Assembly (NCBI RefSeq): GCF_933775445.1 | Contig: NC_065874.1 | Location: 25,800,501-25,864,500, forward strand | Reading direction: 5' to 3' | Length of the DNA: 64,000 nt | Source of the DNA: Argentina anserina | Taxonomy: Eukaryota; Streptophyta; Magnoliopsida; Rosales; Rosaceae | Shown: positions 24,665 through 36,799 of the stretch, piece after piece | Layout: each line of letters begins with the position of its first letter | How positions within the stretch are numbered: the stretch's first letter is position 1 | The notes under the pieces: model-generated | What the model was told of the DNA's origin: nothing | Databases searched by the model: none | Seen by the model: the letters and a program-made list of their open reading frames with translations, nothing else | Translations under genes and position numbers: made by a program

Positions 24665-26256
24665 TGTCACGACCCCAAAATTTTGAGTATGAAACTAAAA
24701 TTTCGAAGTCATGAAAAACTCTAAAACAATCTCAATAAATCGAAATCATTTTAATGTCACAACGGATCATTACTGAGTTCATAGTACAACTCAGTTATTG
24801 AATATTACAAACCAAATTTATAATTCAAGCATTATATCAAATGGAAATGTAAAAATCCTCTCAAATCCTCACTACAAGATAAAATAAAACAACTTTGAAG
24901 TCTTCAGCGTTGTCCGTCGACTCTGCTAATCCACACCTGTGGAATTATCCCCTACATCATCGAATAGGTGCACCGGGATTGTAAACACAAACCCGGTAAG
25001 CTTTGCAGCTCGTATGAGTAAAACAACAATATAACTCGCATAAACATATATACGAAAATACATAAACCATCAATCATAAATGCACACATGAGTCATTGAA
25101 CGTCCCATCTGGTTGTCCAATATTATCTGAAAATAAACTTACTCATGAGAAATCGGGTAACCCCCTCTGTTTACCCCAAATGCATTTATAATACGGGTAC
25201 TTATGAGCGCTGGTACACCTTTGTTACCCCTCATGTTAGTACACCGCCCGGCATTGGACAACCTCTCGCCACCCAATATCCAAAAATATAGGTACACATA
25301 AGTGCTGGTACACAACTGTTACCCCTCATGTTAGTACCCGGCAAACAGACTAGAGCTCTAACTGAATCGTAACTGTCGCCCAGCCAAGGCTAGGTTTCGA
25401 CATGCCAACACGTCCGAAGACAAGTCCACAAACCAGAAAAACGTTTTAACATCACTCACGTTAAAACCACGTACAAACAATCATCACATGATATTGTACA
25501 AATAAATCGACATGCTCAATAAATAAACATCAACACTAAATGAACTTATTCACAACGAAAATTACGACAGTATGTAATTTAGTAAACCATATATATGTAC
25601 CTATTTTACCAATTATACACATACACAATCTGCTATATCATATACATATCATAGTTCATTCTTTTAAATTTAGCGTATTCCTGAATCTCCGCAAGGGTAG
25701 ATTCGTCACTGTGAGATTTTTACTCACCTTATACTCCTGAGCGTAATTTCCATGATTCCTAACTCGAATCATTTACTTGTTGTGTCGATCACCTAGAATA
25801 GATAAGAAGTGAATTTAGAAGCGTTACATAAAACCTTAAATGCCGAAACAGTAATAATGTTTTACCGTTCAGCAATTTCTGGTTTTTTGTATGAAATTAC
25901 TATTCACGTATTGTTGTACAAATACATATTAATTATGTATTTCGATACGAATATATAATATTTACGTATTTCTATACGTATACAAACTATTTACGTATTA
26001 ATGTACATTCATGTACTATTCCATTGTAAATACTATCTCAATAAATAATAATTACCGATTTCCCCTTCAAAAATTACTTTTATAATTATTGTACGTAATT
26101 TACATTTACATTTACCGTACGTAAAAGAAATTCATATTTATTGTACGTAAATTACTTTTTACATTCACCGTACGTAAAAATAATTTTTACAAAAATTACT
26201 ATTTGAAATCATTGTTCACGCGCCGCCCACAATGGCAGCGTGTAGCTCGCCACTGC
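24665..26256 (-). mobile_element. Gypsy solo LTR, first part (split by a nested element)
   Basis: The LTR starts TGTCACGACCCCAAAATTTT directly after ACAAT (24660-24664) and runs to the ACTGC at 26252-26256, where the nested retrotransposon entered. The second part is at 36800-37787, and ACAAT recurs at 37788-37792. Re-joined, it is about 2580 bases with no internal region, hence a solo LTR. It contains the CTCATGAG subrepeats near 25085-25345. Confidence 0.92.
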
Positions 26257-27737
26257 TGTAACGACCCCAAAATTTCGAGCTTAAAAACTCAAAATTCTAA
26301 AGTCGTTAAACACAAAATAATCTCAAATAAATCGAAATCATTTAAGTGTAACAGCGGATCAATACTGAGTTCTCAATACAACTCAGACAAACCAATTATT
26401 ACAACCCAAATTTATAAATCCATACATAAAAATGGAAATGTAATAATCTTCACAATCTCTCACAAAACTCACAAATAAATCCTCACAATTTCTCACACAC
26501 AAACCACTCAAGAAATCTCACCACAATCAGGGTACGAACGACTTCGAATCTCCGGAGTCGTCACTCAATCTCCGCTAATCTGTACCTGCGGAATTATCCC
26601 CTACACCATTGAATTGGTGCACCGGGATTGTAAACACAAACCCGGTAAGCTTATAGCTCGTATGAGTAAAATCACTATACAATTCGCATATCAATATATA
26701 CGAAAGATCACAAAACAACAAATATAAATGCCCTCATGAGTCAATAGTCAGCCCATCTGGTTGACCCAAAGAAATATGAAATAAAACGCTCATGAGGAAA
26801 TTAAGTAACCCTTCTGGTTACCCAATGCATTTATAATACGGGTACCAAGAACGCTGGTACACATCTGTTACCCCTCTCGTAATACACCGTTGATATTGGA
26901 TAGCCACCCGCTACCCAACATCCAAAATAAACTGAGTACCCATGAGCAGATAACCACCCGTTACCTCACATGCAGTACTAAGGCAGACAGACTAGAGCTC
27001 TAACTGTATCGTAACTTTCGCCCGGCCAAAGGCTAGGTTCCGACTTGCCAAACACGTACAATAATCTCACATCATATTGTACCAATCACGTCCGAAGACA
27101 AAGCAACATTTTAACAATCTCAATGTTAAAATCACGTACAATAATCTCACATCATATTGTACAATTCAAATCACATGCTCAATATAATCACAATAAAATC
27201 ATAACAGTATATTATATAGCAAACTATATATATTCGTACTTATTTACCATTTATACAATATATATATAGTCCACTATATCTTATACATGTCATATTTCAC
27301 CACGCATGCTCAATTCACAAACTTCCGTCATCGAAATGACTATTTTTAATGAATTAATAACAGTACGTAATTTAATGAACTATATATATATATGTACTTA
27401 TTACCATTATACTGTATATATGTAGTCCACTAAATTATATACATGTTGTAATTCATTTGATAAACACACTTGCAGAAATGTTGAATCACCACGAGGGTAG
27501 ATTCGTAATTCAGTGAGATTTTACTCACCTTAACGACTCGAGCGTAATTCCACAATTCCCGATGATAATTCCTTTCCTCGGTTTAACGATCACCTTGTAA
27601 AGATAAGAAAAGAATTTAGAATCGTTTCGTAACCTTTAAATGCCGAAACAGTAATAATCTATTACTGTTCAGCAATTTTCGGTTTTACCAAGTTACTGTT
27701 CACTATTCACTATTCACGGTTACTGTACAATACTCAA

Positions 27738-27910
27738 TTAATACGTATTTATGTACGTATAAGTACTATATACGTATTTCTGTACGTATAAGTACTATAT
27801 ACGTATTTCTGTACGTATAAATAATAAATACGTATTTCTGTACGTATAAATATTAATACGTATTTCTGTACGTATAAATATTAATACGTATTTCTGTACG
27901 TATACGTACG
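27738..27910. repeat. TACGTA tandem array in the 3' LTR
   Basis: Tandem units of about 25-28 bases built on TACGTATTTCTGTACGTATA with AT-rich joints. Each unit contains two ACGT-core palindromes. The corresponding array in the other LTR is longer, which accounts for most of the length difference between the LTRs. Confidence 0.9.
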
Positions 27911-28760
27911 ATTTAAATGTAAATACAATCTCAGTAAATAAAATTTACTATTTACCTTTTACAAATTACTTTTTACATTTACTGAAAGTAATTTATATTT
28001 ACATTTACCGAAGGTAAAATTTAATTACATTTACCGTAGTAAATAAAAATTACATTTACATTTACCGTACACAGTAAATCACCAAAATACCCTTTCAGTC
28101 GAAACTAATCACACCGCCTCACACGGCGGCGCGTGTGACACACGTGCCACCTCCGGCCGGCCGCGCGTGGGGCCCACGCGCCGAGCCCAAAACCGGCGCG
28201 TGTGATGTCACCACCACTCCAAAACCCTCCTCCTTTCTCCCCTCTTCCTCTCTCCAGTCCTAGGCCGCCTCCTACTCCTCCCACGCTCCTCCACGCGCCG
28301 CCTCTAGGCGGCGGTAACCCTCCTTCCACCTCTCCCTCCGATCTCCACCAACAACCTCCCATTTCATCCAAAAAACATCACACAACATCACAACCATGAA
28401 TTAAAAGCCTCCTTACCTAGATCGGAGTCCAAAACCGTCGGGAACGCTTGAAAGGAGCTTCCTCTTCGTTATGGCTCCTTGGCGGCAGGAGGAGGCTCGG
28501 CGTGCTCGAGGTGGTGGTAGGGGTCTCGCGATTCCCAGGGACGGTGGTGAGGTGCAGCTGCTCGGTGAGGAGAGGGAGAGGGAGAGGGAGAAAGCCGAGA
28601 GAGGGAGAGGGAGAAAGAGAGAACCGAGAGAGTGAAGAGGGAATGAGAGAAAAGAGAGAGAAAAGAGAGAAAAGAGAGAGAGGGGCGGCGGAAGAGAGAG
28701 GGGAGAGAGAAGAGGGATGAAAGGGTTTCCACTTATGGGAACCCTAATTGATAACATTTC

Positions 28761-28770
28761 CTTTTATACC
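28761..28770 (-). promoter_or_regulatory. TATA-like promoter motif of the LTR
   Basis: On the minus strand the LTR reads GGTATAAAAGG about 320 bases from its 5' end. It sits in a block conserved in the LTRs at 1-941, 33910-36794 and 36800-37787. The equivalent site in the promoter-active 5' LTR is 36467-36476. Position and conservation suggest the element's own RNA polymerase II promoter. Confidence 0.6.
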
Positions 28771-29088
28771 CCCTCCCAAAATCGGGAACTAACTTCCGTC
28801 GTTAATAACTTTTACGTACGATGTCCGTTTCGAACGTGTCACATATCCACGAACTCGTAACGACGAGCTCTACAACTTTCGTGAAAAAAGTTTTCACAAC
28901 CGAGCGACGGAATAAAAGTCGATAAATTCGTTTGGAAACGTAACGTTTTCTTATTAAACGTTCTCGGAACGTTTCCGTTTCCGTTTTCGTAACACATGCA
29001 AACAATCAAATTCAATTTAAATGAATTTCAAAACTTCATAGAATTTACTTCAAATCAAATATCGTTTTGAAAAATTGGGGTTATTACA

Positions 29089-29102
29089 ATCTACCCCCCT
29101 TA
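29089..29102 (-). promoter_or_regulatory. Polypurine tract for plus-strand priming
   Basis: Directly inside the 3' LTR the minus strand reads AAGGGGGGTAGAT and then enters TGTAATAACCCC of the LTR. Purine-rich runs at this place prime plus-strand DNA synthesis in LTR retrotransposons. Confidence 0.8.
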
Positions 29103-29128
29103 AAGGAATTTCGTCCCGAAATTCAAGC

Positions 29129-32086
29129 TCACTCAACAAACAACTGTGGATATCTGGTCATCATGTCTGACTCTAGCTCCCAAGATGCATCACCCTCATC
29201 ATGGTGACTCCACAGCACCTTGACTAGCTCAACTTCTCTCCTCCGAAGCTTCTTTGTGGATCTATCCAGGATACGAACCGGTTCGACAACAAAAGTGGCA
29301 TTTTCCTTCACTTCAATGGTGCTATGATCGATCACATGAGACTCATCTGGTACATACTTCCTCAGCATGGAAATGTGGAAGACGTTGTGTACACCCGACA
29401 TGCTAGTAGGCAAGGCTAGTCGATAAGCTAGTTCGCCTACCTTCTCAAGTATCTCAAAGGGTCCAACGTACCTCGGAGCCAACTTTCCCTTCTTGCCAAA
29501 TCTCACTACACCCCTCATAGGCGAAACTTTCAAGAACACATGATCACCGATCTCAAACTCCACATGTCTCCTCTTCAAGTCTGCATAGCTCTTCTGTCTA
29601 CTCTGAGCGGTCCGGATTCTATCCCGAATGATCAAGATCTTCTCCGTGGTTTCCTGAACCACCTCTGGACCCATCAGTGCCTCATCACCAACTTCGGCCC
29701 AACAGATCGGAGATCGACATGGTCTACCATAAAGTGCCTCATAAGGTGCCATGCCGATGCTAGAATGGTAGCTGTTGTTGTAGGCAAACTCAATCAATCT
29801 CAAATGGTCTTCCCAGCTACCCTTGAAATCCAACACACATGCTCTCAACATGTCTTCCATCACCTGATTCACCCTCTCTGTCTGTCCATCCGTCTGAGGG
29901 TGAAAAGCTGTACTCATATCCAAGGTAGTGCCCATCGCCTTCTGCAAACCACCCCAGAACTTCGAAGTGAAACGTGCATCTCTATCGGAAACAATAGAAA
30001 CTGGAGCACCATGAAGTCTCACTACCTCATCCACATATAGTTTCCCAAGCACGTCCACTGAGTACTTCATCGACACTGGGAGAAAATGAGCCGACTTCGT
30101 CAATCGATCGACAATCACCCATATGGCATCGTGACCTTTCTTCGATCTAGGCAACCCGGTCACAAAATCCATAGATATCTGCTCCCACTTCCAAAGAGGA
30201 ATAGTCAGTGGTTTCAACATGCCAGCTGGTCGTTGATGTTCTGCCTTCACTTGCTGACATGTAAGGCACTTCGATACAAACTCTGCTACATCTTTCTTCA
30301 TACCGTTCCACCAGAATTGTCTGCATAGGTCCTTGTACATCTTGGTGTTCCCTGGATGGACGGTATAGCGTGAACGATGTGTCGTACGAAGAACCTCCTC
30401 CCGCAGTTCTTCACAATCTGGGACACACAATCTTGCCCCGAACCTCAACCCTCCATCGGGTCCAACTCTCCACTCAGAAGGACACTCATCAAGCGTATCA
30501 ACTACAAGATCCGCCAACTTAGCTCGTGAGTGTCTATCCTGCGCCTGACCCTGTATGATCCTCGTGATCAATGTGGGTTGCACTGTGACACTACCAAGAA
30601 AGACCCTTGGTTCTTCTCCCGATGGTACCAAATCAAACTCTGATGCAGCTTCTAGCATGAACCATTCCTGGACCATAAGTGAAGCTACCACGCCTCTCGG
30701 TTTTCTGCTCAAGGCATCAGCCACCACATTTGCCTTCCCCGGGTGGTACTCTAATGTGAAGTCATAGTCCTTGAGGAGTTCCATCCATCTCCTCTGCCTC
30801 ATATTCAGCTCCTTCTGTGAGAACAAGTACTTCAAACTCTTATGATCTGAAAAGAGTTGAAATTTCTCACCATACAAGTAATGTCTCCAAATCTTCAGGG
30901 CAAATACAACTGCCGCAAGCTCTAGGTCGTGTGTCGGATAATTCTTCTCATGAATCTTCAACTGTCTTGAGCCATATGCAACAACTCCTCCATGCTGCAT
31001 CAACACACAACCCAAACCTTGGAGCGAAGCATCACTGTAAATGACATAGCCACCACCACTAGAGGGAATCGTCAACACTGGAGTTGTAGTCAGTTTAGTC
31101 TTTAGTTTGCTGAATGCTTCCTCACATGCATCCGTCCACACGAACGGAGTATCTTTCTTGGTCAACTTGGTCAATGAAGATGCAATACTAGAAAACCCCT
31201 CGATAAACCTCCTGTAGTATCCTGCCAAACCGAGGAAACTACGTATCTCCGTAGGGTTCTTAGGGCGACTCCAATTCTTTACTACCTCTACCTTTGACGG
31301 GTCCACCAGTACTCCATCTTTTGAGACAACATGACCAAGGAATTTGACCTCTTCTTTCCAGAACTCACACTTCTCTAGCTTGCCATACAGTCTCGCCTCC
31401 TTCAAGGTCTGCAACACTGTTCTCAGATGCACCACATGTTCTTCTTGTGTCTTGGAGTATATTAGAATGTCGTCCACAAACACCACAACAAACTCATCCA
31501 AGTACGGGCTAAATACTTGGTTCATCAAACTCATAAAGACAGCTGGTGCATTCGTTAGACCAAATGGCATGACGACAAACTCATAATGTCCATACCGGGT
31601 CCTGAAGGCTGTCTTCGATATATCTTCTTCCTTCACTCTGAGTTGATGATAACCGGATCTCAAATCAATCTTAGAGAACACCGTAGCACCTTTGAGCTGA
31701 TCGAACAAGTCATCAATCCTAGGTAAGGGATACCTATTCTTGATGGTCACCTTGTTCAGTTCTCTGTAGTCCACACATAACCGCAGAGAACCATCTTTCT
31801 TCTTCACGAACAAAACAGGTGCACCCCAAGGTGAAACGCTAGGTCTAATGAACCCTTGGTCTAATAGCTCATCGATCTGTACCTTCAGCTCCTTAAGTTC
31901 ATTCTGCCTCATTCTATATGGCGCCTTTGACACAGGTGCTGTACCGGGTACTACATCAATGCAGAAATCTACCACTCTTCGAGGTGGTAGCCCCGGTATC
32001 TCTTGGAATACTTCACCAAACTCAGATACTACCACAATGTCTGTGATAGATACTTTCTGCTCCACTGACTCCACATGTGCCAAAAC
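29129..32086 (-). CDS. Gypsy pol: reverse transcriptase, RNase H, integrase
   Basis: An open frame of about 985 codons follows the TGA at 32087-32089 in the same frame as gag-protease, so pol has no ATG of its own at its head. Its first codons are GTT and TTG, and translation would need readthrough. In order: the linker [18 protein letters not shown] with [31 protein letters not shown] and catalytic FVDDILIYS; RNase H with [13 protein letters not shown]; integrase zinc-binding H..H..C..C ending [14 protein letters not shown] core with [20 protein letters not shown] and [13 protein letters not shown]; then a C-terminal [10 protein letters not shown] and a WELES tail. All expected catalytic acids are visible (D-D-E in integrase, DD in RT). 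There is no internal stop or frameshift, so pol alone is intact. Confidence 0.95.
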   Translation of the reverse strand, partial: VLAHVESVEQKVSITDIVVVSEFGEVFQEIPGLPPRRVVDFCIDVVPGTAPVSKAPYRMRQNELKELKVQIDELLDQGFIRPSVSPWGAPVLFVKKKDGSLRLCVDYRELNKVTIKNRYPLPRIDDLFDQLKGATVFSKIDLRSGYHQLRVKEEDISKTAFRTRYGHYEFVVMPFGLTNAPAVFMSLMNQVFSPYLDEFVVVFVDDILIYSKTQEEHVVHLRTVLQTLKEARLYGKLEKCEFWKEEVKFLGHVVSKDGVLVDPSKVEVVKNWSRPKNPTEIRSFLGLAGYYRRFIEGFSSIASSLTKLTKKDTPFVWTDACEEAFSKLKTKLTTTPVLTIPSSGGGYVIYSDASLQGLGCVLMQHGGVVAYGSRQLKIHEKNYPTHDLELAAVVFALKIWRHYLYGEKFQLFSDHKSLKYLFSQKELNMRQRRWMELLKDYDFTLEYHPGKANVVADALSRKPRGVVASLMVQEWFMLEAASEFDLVPSGEEPRVFLGSVTVQPTLITRIIQGQAQDRHSRAKLADLVVDTLDECPSEWRVGPDGGLRFGARLCVPDCEELREEVLRTTHRSRYTVHPGNTKMYKDLCRQFWWNGMKKDVAEFVSKCLTCQQVKAEHQRPAGMLKPLTIPLWKWEQISMDFVTGLPRSKKGHDAIWVIVDRLTKSAHFLPVSMKYSVDVLGKLYVDEVVRLHGAPVSIVSDRDARFTSKFWGGLQKAMGTTLDMSTAFHPQTDGQTERVNQVMEDMLRACVLDFKGSWEDHLRLIEFAYNNSYHSSIGMAPYEALYGRPCRSPICWAEVGDEALMGPEVVQETTEKILIIRDRIRTAQSRQKSYADLKRRHVEFEIGDHVFLKVSPMRGVVRFGKKGKLAPRYVGPFEILEKVGELAYRLALPTSMSGVHNVFHISMLRKYVPDESHVIDHSTIEVKENATFVVEPVRILDRSTKKLRRREVELVKVLWSHHDEGDASWELESDMMTRYPQLFVE

Positions 32087-33621
32087 TCATGATCTCATGG
32101 CGTTATCAGACTTGAGGCAACGATAACGAAACACTGGCTCTCCGGGTCTATGAAAGGACACTACCATGTCAAAACAGTCAATCACAGTATGCTGTGGTCT
32201 CAACCAATCAATCCCCAAGATCACATCATAAGTGTGGTCCGGAATCACAATCAACGAAGCAGAGAACTCTCTACTTCCAATCAATATAGGACAAGCTTTG
32301 CAGATTGTCTCTAACTCAAGTGACACTCCAAGGGGTGAAGTGACACATAAGGCGTCCCCGAGAGGTGTAGGAATCAATCCTAGCATCTCCACTACTGAAC
32401 TAGCAATGAATGAATGCGATGCTCCCGTATCAAACAACACTCTAGCAAGGTAGTCAAAAAGTGATAATGTACCTTCCACCCCTGTGTCTCGCTGACCCAC
32501 TGCGAACACTCTAGCTTGGCCCGCTGGTAGCTGTCTCTGCGGCCGTTCCTGTCTACCCGGAAGTGGTCGGGTACAATCTCGAGCTATGTGTCCCACTTGC
32601 CCGCACCGGTGGCAGCCTGCTCTCTTCGGTTTCGGACATGCTGAGGCGTAATGTCCCATCTCATTGCAGCTATAACACCTCACTACTGCTAATGGTCTGA
32701 CTGGTGCTGCTCTGATAGCTAGGGGTGGCGCCCTTGTCGGGGCCTGATAGTGGGGTCTTGGCCTCTTCCATGACCTATCCTTCGGCCCTGAGTGCTCGCT
32801 GCCTGTATAGACTGCCTTGCCTTTCCCCTTTGCATCTCTGTTCCCCACATCACCTGCTTGAGTCTTCTCTGCTTGCTCCAAACTCATAGCACTCTCAAAT
32901 ATCTGCTCCCGTGAAGTCAGGCAAAGGACTGATATCATGGTCTTGTACTCTTGTTTCAGCCCACGTAGATACTTCTGAGCTAAAGCAATCGTACCCATAG
33001 GCCTGACATACCGATACAGTTGTGAGAATCGAGCATCATACTCTCTAATGGTCATGTCTCCCTGTACCAATGCCAGAAACTCCAACTCTAAGTCCTCCTG
33101 TACTGAGGCTGGAAATACTTCTCTCGGAATATGGTGGTGAAACCTCCCCATGTGAATGTAGACACATCCACAGTCTGTCTCATGCTCTTCCACCAATCTA
33201 GAGCATCACCCTTGAGAAAGAATGTAGCTATCTTTCTCTTCTCAATCTCTGTGCACTCTATCATCTCAAAATAAGTCTCCATACCCTCGATCCAATGGTC
33301 AGCTACCATATGATCTAGTCCCCCATGAAAGGTCGGAGCTGACAGTGCACTAATATCCTTGATCAGCTTCAACACTCGACCGTCATCTCTAACCGCAGGA
33401 GCTGGCTCATCCTGCTCCTCCTGCGGAGCAGCCTCCTCATAGAGGTTCTCCACGTTGCGGACTCGACCTGTGGCCCTACCTCGACCTCGGCCTACCTGCT
33501 CTACCTGTGGAGAAGCCTCCTCATAAAGGTTCTCCACGTTGCGGACTCGGCCTGTGGTCCTACCTCGACCTCGGCCTCTCGCCCGTCCTCGGCCCTGTCC
33601 TCGGCCCTTATCAGCGTTCAT
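32087..33621 (-). pseudogene. Gypsy gag-protease, frameshifted
   Basis: The start is MNADKGRG at 33621; an upstream ATG seven codons earlier is less likely. The N-terminus is an RG-rich basic tract with a 28-residue tandem duplication. It is followed by the capsid-like retrotransposon gag domain (HWIEGMETYFEM, GDALDWWKSM). Near 33108-33114, one base is missing after the FREKYF motif. The first frame stops shortly after (33088), while the next frame carries on with FPASVQEDLELEFLALVQG. Then come two CCHC zinc knuckles (CYSCNEMGHYASAC, CHRCGQVGHIARDC) and an aspartic protease (VLFDTGASHSF active site, ILGIDWL). This frame ends with TGA at 32087-32089, directly followed by pol in the same frame. 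Whether the TGA is a mutation (CGA to TGA fits) or a readthrough signal cannot be decided here. Confidence 0.93.
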
Positions 33622-33895
33622 CACCTTCAAACAACGAAACACTTAGTCAATACTTGTGAAATCTCGAATTCAACTAAAACAGATTCAATAGGTATCAACA
33701 TGAAATTTCCGGATAAGATGAATCATCGAAGTATCATCACGATACTTCTCGGAGGACCAAACCATTAGTTATGGCTCCTAAAACACTCTCGCGTACCCGA
33801 CGACATATCAATACCGAGGAGCATGTGATGGGAGCCCGCCTGCAGTCGGATCATCGCTCCCGGATGGTATTGATAATCGCCAAATACGCACTTAG

Positions 33896-33907
33896 GCTCT
33901 GATACCA
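33896..33907 (-). promoter_or_regulatory. Primer-binding site for initiator tRNA-Met
   Basis: The minus strand reads TGGTATCAGAGC, which is complementary to the 3' end of plant initiator tRNA-Met. It is separated by two bases from the end of the 5' LTR at 33910. This fixes the element's orientation and its minus-strand priming site. Confidence 0.95.
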
Positions 33908-33909
33908 AC

Positions 33910-36794
33910 TGTAACTACCCCAAAATTTCGAGCTTAAAAACTCAAAATTCTAAAGTCGTTAAACACAAAATAATCTCAAATAAATCGAAATCATTTAAGT
34001 GTAACAGCGGATCAATACTGAGTTCTCAATACAACTCAGACAAACCAATTATTACAACCCAAATTTATAAATCCATACATAAAAATGGAAATGTAATAAT
34101 CTTCACAATCTCTCACAAAACTCACAAATAAATCCTCACAATTTCTCACACACAAACCACTCAAGAAATCTCACCACAATCAGGGTACGAACGACTTCGA
34201 ATCTCCGGAGTCGTCACTCAATCTCCGCTAATCTGTACCTGCGGAATTATCCCCTACACCATTGAATTGGTGCACCGGGATTGTAAACACAAACCCGGTA
34301 AGCTTATAGCTCGTATGAGTAAAATCACTATACAGTTCGCATATCAATATATACGAAAGATCACAAAACAACAAATATAAATGCCCTCATGAGTCAATAA
34401 TCAGCCCATCTGGTTGGCCCAAAGAAATATGAAATAAAACGCTCATGAGGAAATTAAGTAACCCTTCTGGTTACCCAATGCATTTATAATACGGGTACCA
34501 AGAACGCTGGTACACATCTGTTACCCCTCTCGTAATACACCGTTGATATTGGATAGCCACCCGCTACCCAACATCCAAAATAAACTGAGTACCCATGAGC
34601 AGATAACCACCCGTTACCTCACATGCAGTACTAAGGCAGACAGACTAGAGCTCTAACTGTATCGTAACTTTCGCCCGGCCAAAGGCTAGGTTCCGACTTG
34701 CAAAACTTGTACAATAATCTCACATCATATTGTACCAATCACGTCCGAAGACAAAGCAACATTTTAACAATCTCAATGTTAAAATCACGTACAATAATCT
34801 CACATCATATTGTACAATTCAAATCACATGCTCAATATAATCACAATAAAATCATAACAGTATATTATATAGCAAACTATATATATTCGTACTTATTTAC
34901 CATTTATACAATATATATATAGTCCACTATATCTTATACATGTCATATTTCACCACGCATGCTCAATTCACAAACTTCCGTCATCGAAATGACTATTTTT
35001 AATGAATTAATAACAGTACGTAATTTAATGAACTATATATATATATATATATATGTACTTATTACCATTATACTGTATATATGTAGTCCACTAAATTATA
35101 TACATGTTGTAATTCATTTGATAAACACACTTGCAGAAATGTTGAATCACCACGAGGGTAGATTCATAATTCAGTGAGATTTTACTCACCTTAACGACTC
35201 GAGCGTAATTCCACAATTCCCGATGATAATTCCTTTCCTCGGTTTAACGATCACCTTGAAAAGATAAGAAAAGAATTTAGAATCGTTTCGTAACCTTTAA
35301 ATGCCGAAACAGTAATAATCGATTACTGTTCAGCAATTTTCGGTTTTACCAAGTTACTGTTCACTGTTCACTATTCACGGTTACTGTACAATACTCAATT
35401 AATACGTATTTCTGTACGTATAAGTACTATATACGTATAAGTAATATATACGTATTTCTGTACGTATAAATATTATATACGTATTTCTGTACGTATAAAT
35501 ATTAAATACGTATTTCTGTACGTATAAATAATAATACGTATTTCTGTACGTATAAATATTAATGCGTATTTCTGTACGTATAAATATTAATACGTATTTC
35601 TGTACGTATACGTACGATTTAAATGTAAATACAATCTCAGTAAATAAAATTTACTATTTACCTTTTACAAATTACTTTTTACATTTACTGAAAGTAATTT
35701 ATATTTACATTTACCGAAGGTAAAATTTAATTACATTTACCGTAGTAAATAAAAATTACATTTACATTTACCGTACACAGTAAATCACCAAAATACCCTT
35801 TCAGTCGAAACTAATCACACCGCCTCACACGGCGGCGCGTGTGGCACACGCGCCACCTCCGGCCGGCCGCGCGTGGGGCCCATGCGCCGAGCCCAAAACC
35901 GGTGCGTGTGATGTCACCACCACTCCAAAAACCTCCTCCTTTCTCCCCTCTTCCTCTCTCCGGTCCTAGGCCGCCTCCTACTCCTCCCACGCTCCTCCAC
36001 GCGCCGCCTCTAGGCGGCGGTAACCCTCCTTCCACCTCTCCCTCCGATCTCCACCAACAACCTCCCATTTCATCCAAAAAACATCACACAACATCACAAC
36101 CATGAATTAAAAGCCTCATTACCTAGATCGGAGTCCAAAACCGTCGGGAACGCTTGAAAGGAGCTTCCTCTTCGTTGTGGCTCCTTGGCGGCAGGAGGAG
36201 GCTCGGCGTGCTCGAGGTGGTGGTAGGTGTCTCGCGATTCCCAGGGACGGTGGTGAGGTGCAGCTGCTCGGTGAGGAGAGGGAGAGGGAGAGGGAGAAAG
36301 CCGAGAGAGGGAGAGGGAGAAAGAGAGAACCGAGAGAGTGAAGAGGGAATGAGAGAAAAGAGAGAGAAAAGAGAGAAAAGAGAGAGAGGGGCGGCGGAAG
36401 AGAGAGGGGAGAGAGAAGAGGGATGAAAGGGTTTCCACTTATGGGAACCCTAATTGATAACATTTCCTTTTATACCCCCTCCCAAAATCGGGAACTAACT
36501 TCCGTCGTTAATAACTTTTACGTACGATGTCCGTTTCGAACTTGTCACATATCCACGAACTCGTAACGACGAGCTCTACAACTTTCGTGAAGAAAGTTTT
36601 CGCAACCGAGCGACGGAATAAAAGTCGATAAATTCGTTTGGAAACGTAACGTTTTCTTATTAAACGTTCTCGGAACGTTTCCGTTTCCGTTTTCGTAACA
36701 CATGCAAACAATCAAATTCAATTTAAATGAATTTCAAAACTTCATAGAATTTACTTCAAATCAAATATCGTTTTGAAAAATTGGGGTTATTACA
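33910..36794 (-). repeat. 5' LTR of the complete gypsy element
   Basis: 2885 bases, almost identical to 26257-29088. Differences seen by eye include single substitutions in the first 150 bases of element sense, three clustered changes near 34702-34707, and extra copies of the TACGTA unit at 35398-35615. The LTR promoter that would drive the full transcript lies at about 36467-36476 on the minus strand. Confidence 0.95.
35398..35615. repeat. TACGTA tandem array in the 5' LTR
   Basis: The same TACGTATTTCTGTACGTATA unit as in the other LTR, with about two more copies. The extra length is close to the 53-base difference between the two LTRs. Confidence 0.9.
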
Positions 36795-36799
36795 ACTGC

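Larger units (their letters stand above)
26257..29088 (-). repeat. 3' LTR of the complete gypsy element
   Basis: 2832 bases, ending TGTAAC on the left and GGGGTTATTACA on the right (TG..CA in element sense). Read on the minus strand it has a TATA-like GGTATAAAAG at 28761-28770. Downstream of that it has a GA/CT-rich stretch (28562-28718), a GC-rich block (28110-28340), the TACGTA tandem array (27738-27910) and the CTCATGAG subrepeats (about 26725-26985). Confidence 0.95.
26257..36794 (-). mobile_element. Complete Ty3/gypsy LTR retrotransposon (10.5 kb), minus strand
   Basis: Two LTRs (26257-29088 and 33910-36794) flank gag and pol coded on the minus strand. ACTGC at 26252-26256 and 36795-36799 is the 5-bp target duplication. 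A primer-binding site complementary to initiator tRNA-Met lies next to the right LTR, and a purine tract next to the left one. Domain order, protease then RT, RNase H and integrase, is that of Ty3/gypsy. The C-terminal end ([22 protein letters not shown]) resembles chromodomain-bearing plant gypsy elements such as the Tekay/Del group, but the clade is my inference. By hand the LTRs differ at roughly 25 substitutions plus repeat-number changes, about 1 percent, so insertion is recent. One frameshift and one in-frame stop probably make it defective. Confidence 0.96.

Noticed and set aside
28413..28757. 114-residue ORF conserved in both LTRs of the gypsy element (also 36119-36463)
   Set aside because: It is a proline/serine/leucine-rich reading of a GA/CT-rich tract. 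Its ATG lies right at the TATA motif, upstream of where transcription should start. Its conservation follows from LTR identity.
29540..31586. Several + strand ORFs of 70-170 codons across the pol region
   Set aside because: They are antisense shadows of pol on the minus strand.
33896..33907. tRNA gene or tRNA fragment
   Set aside because: Only the 12 bases matching the tRNA-iMet 3' end are present, next to an LTR; it is a primer-binding site.
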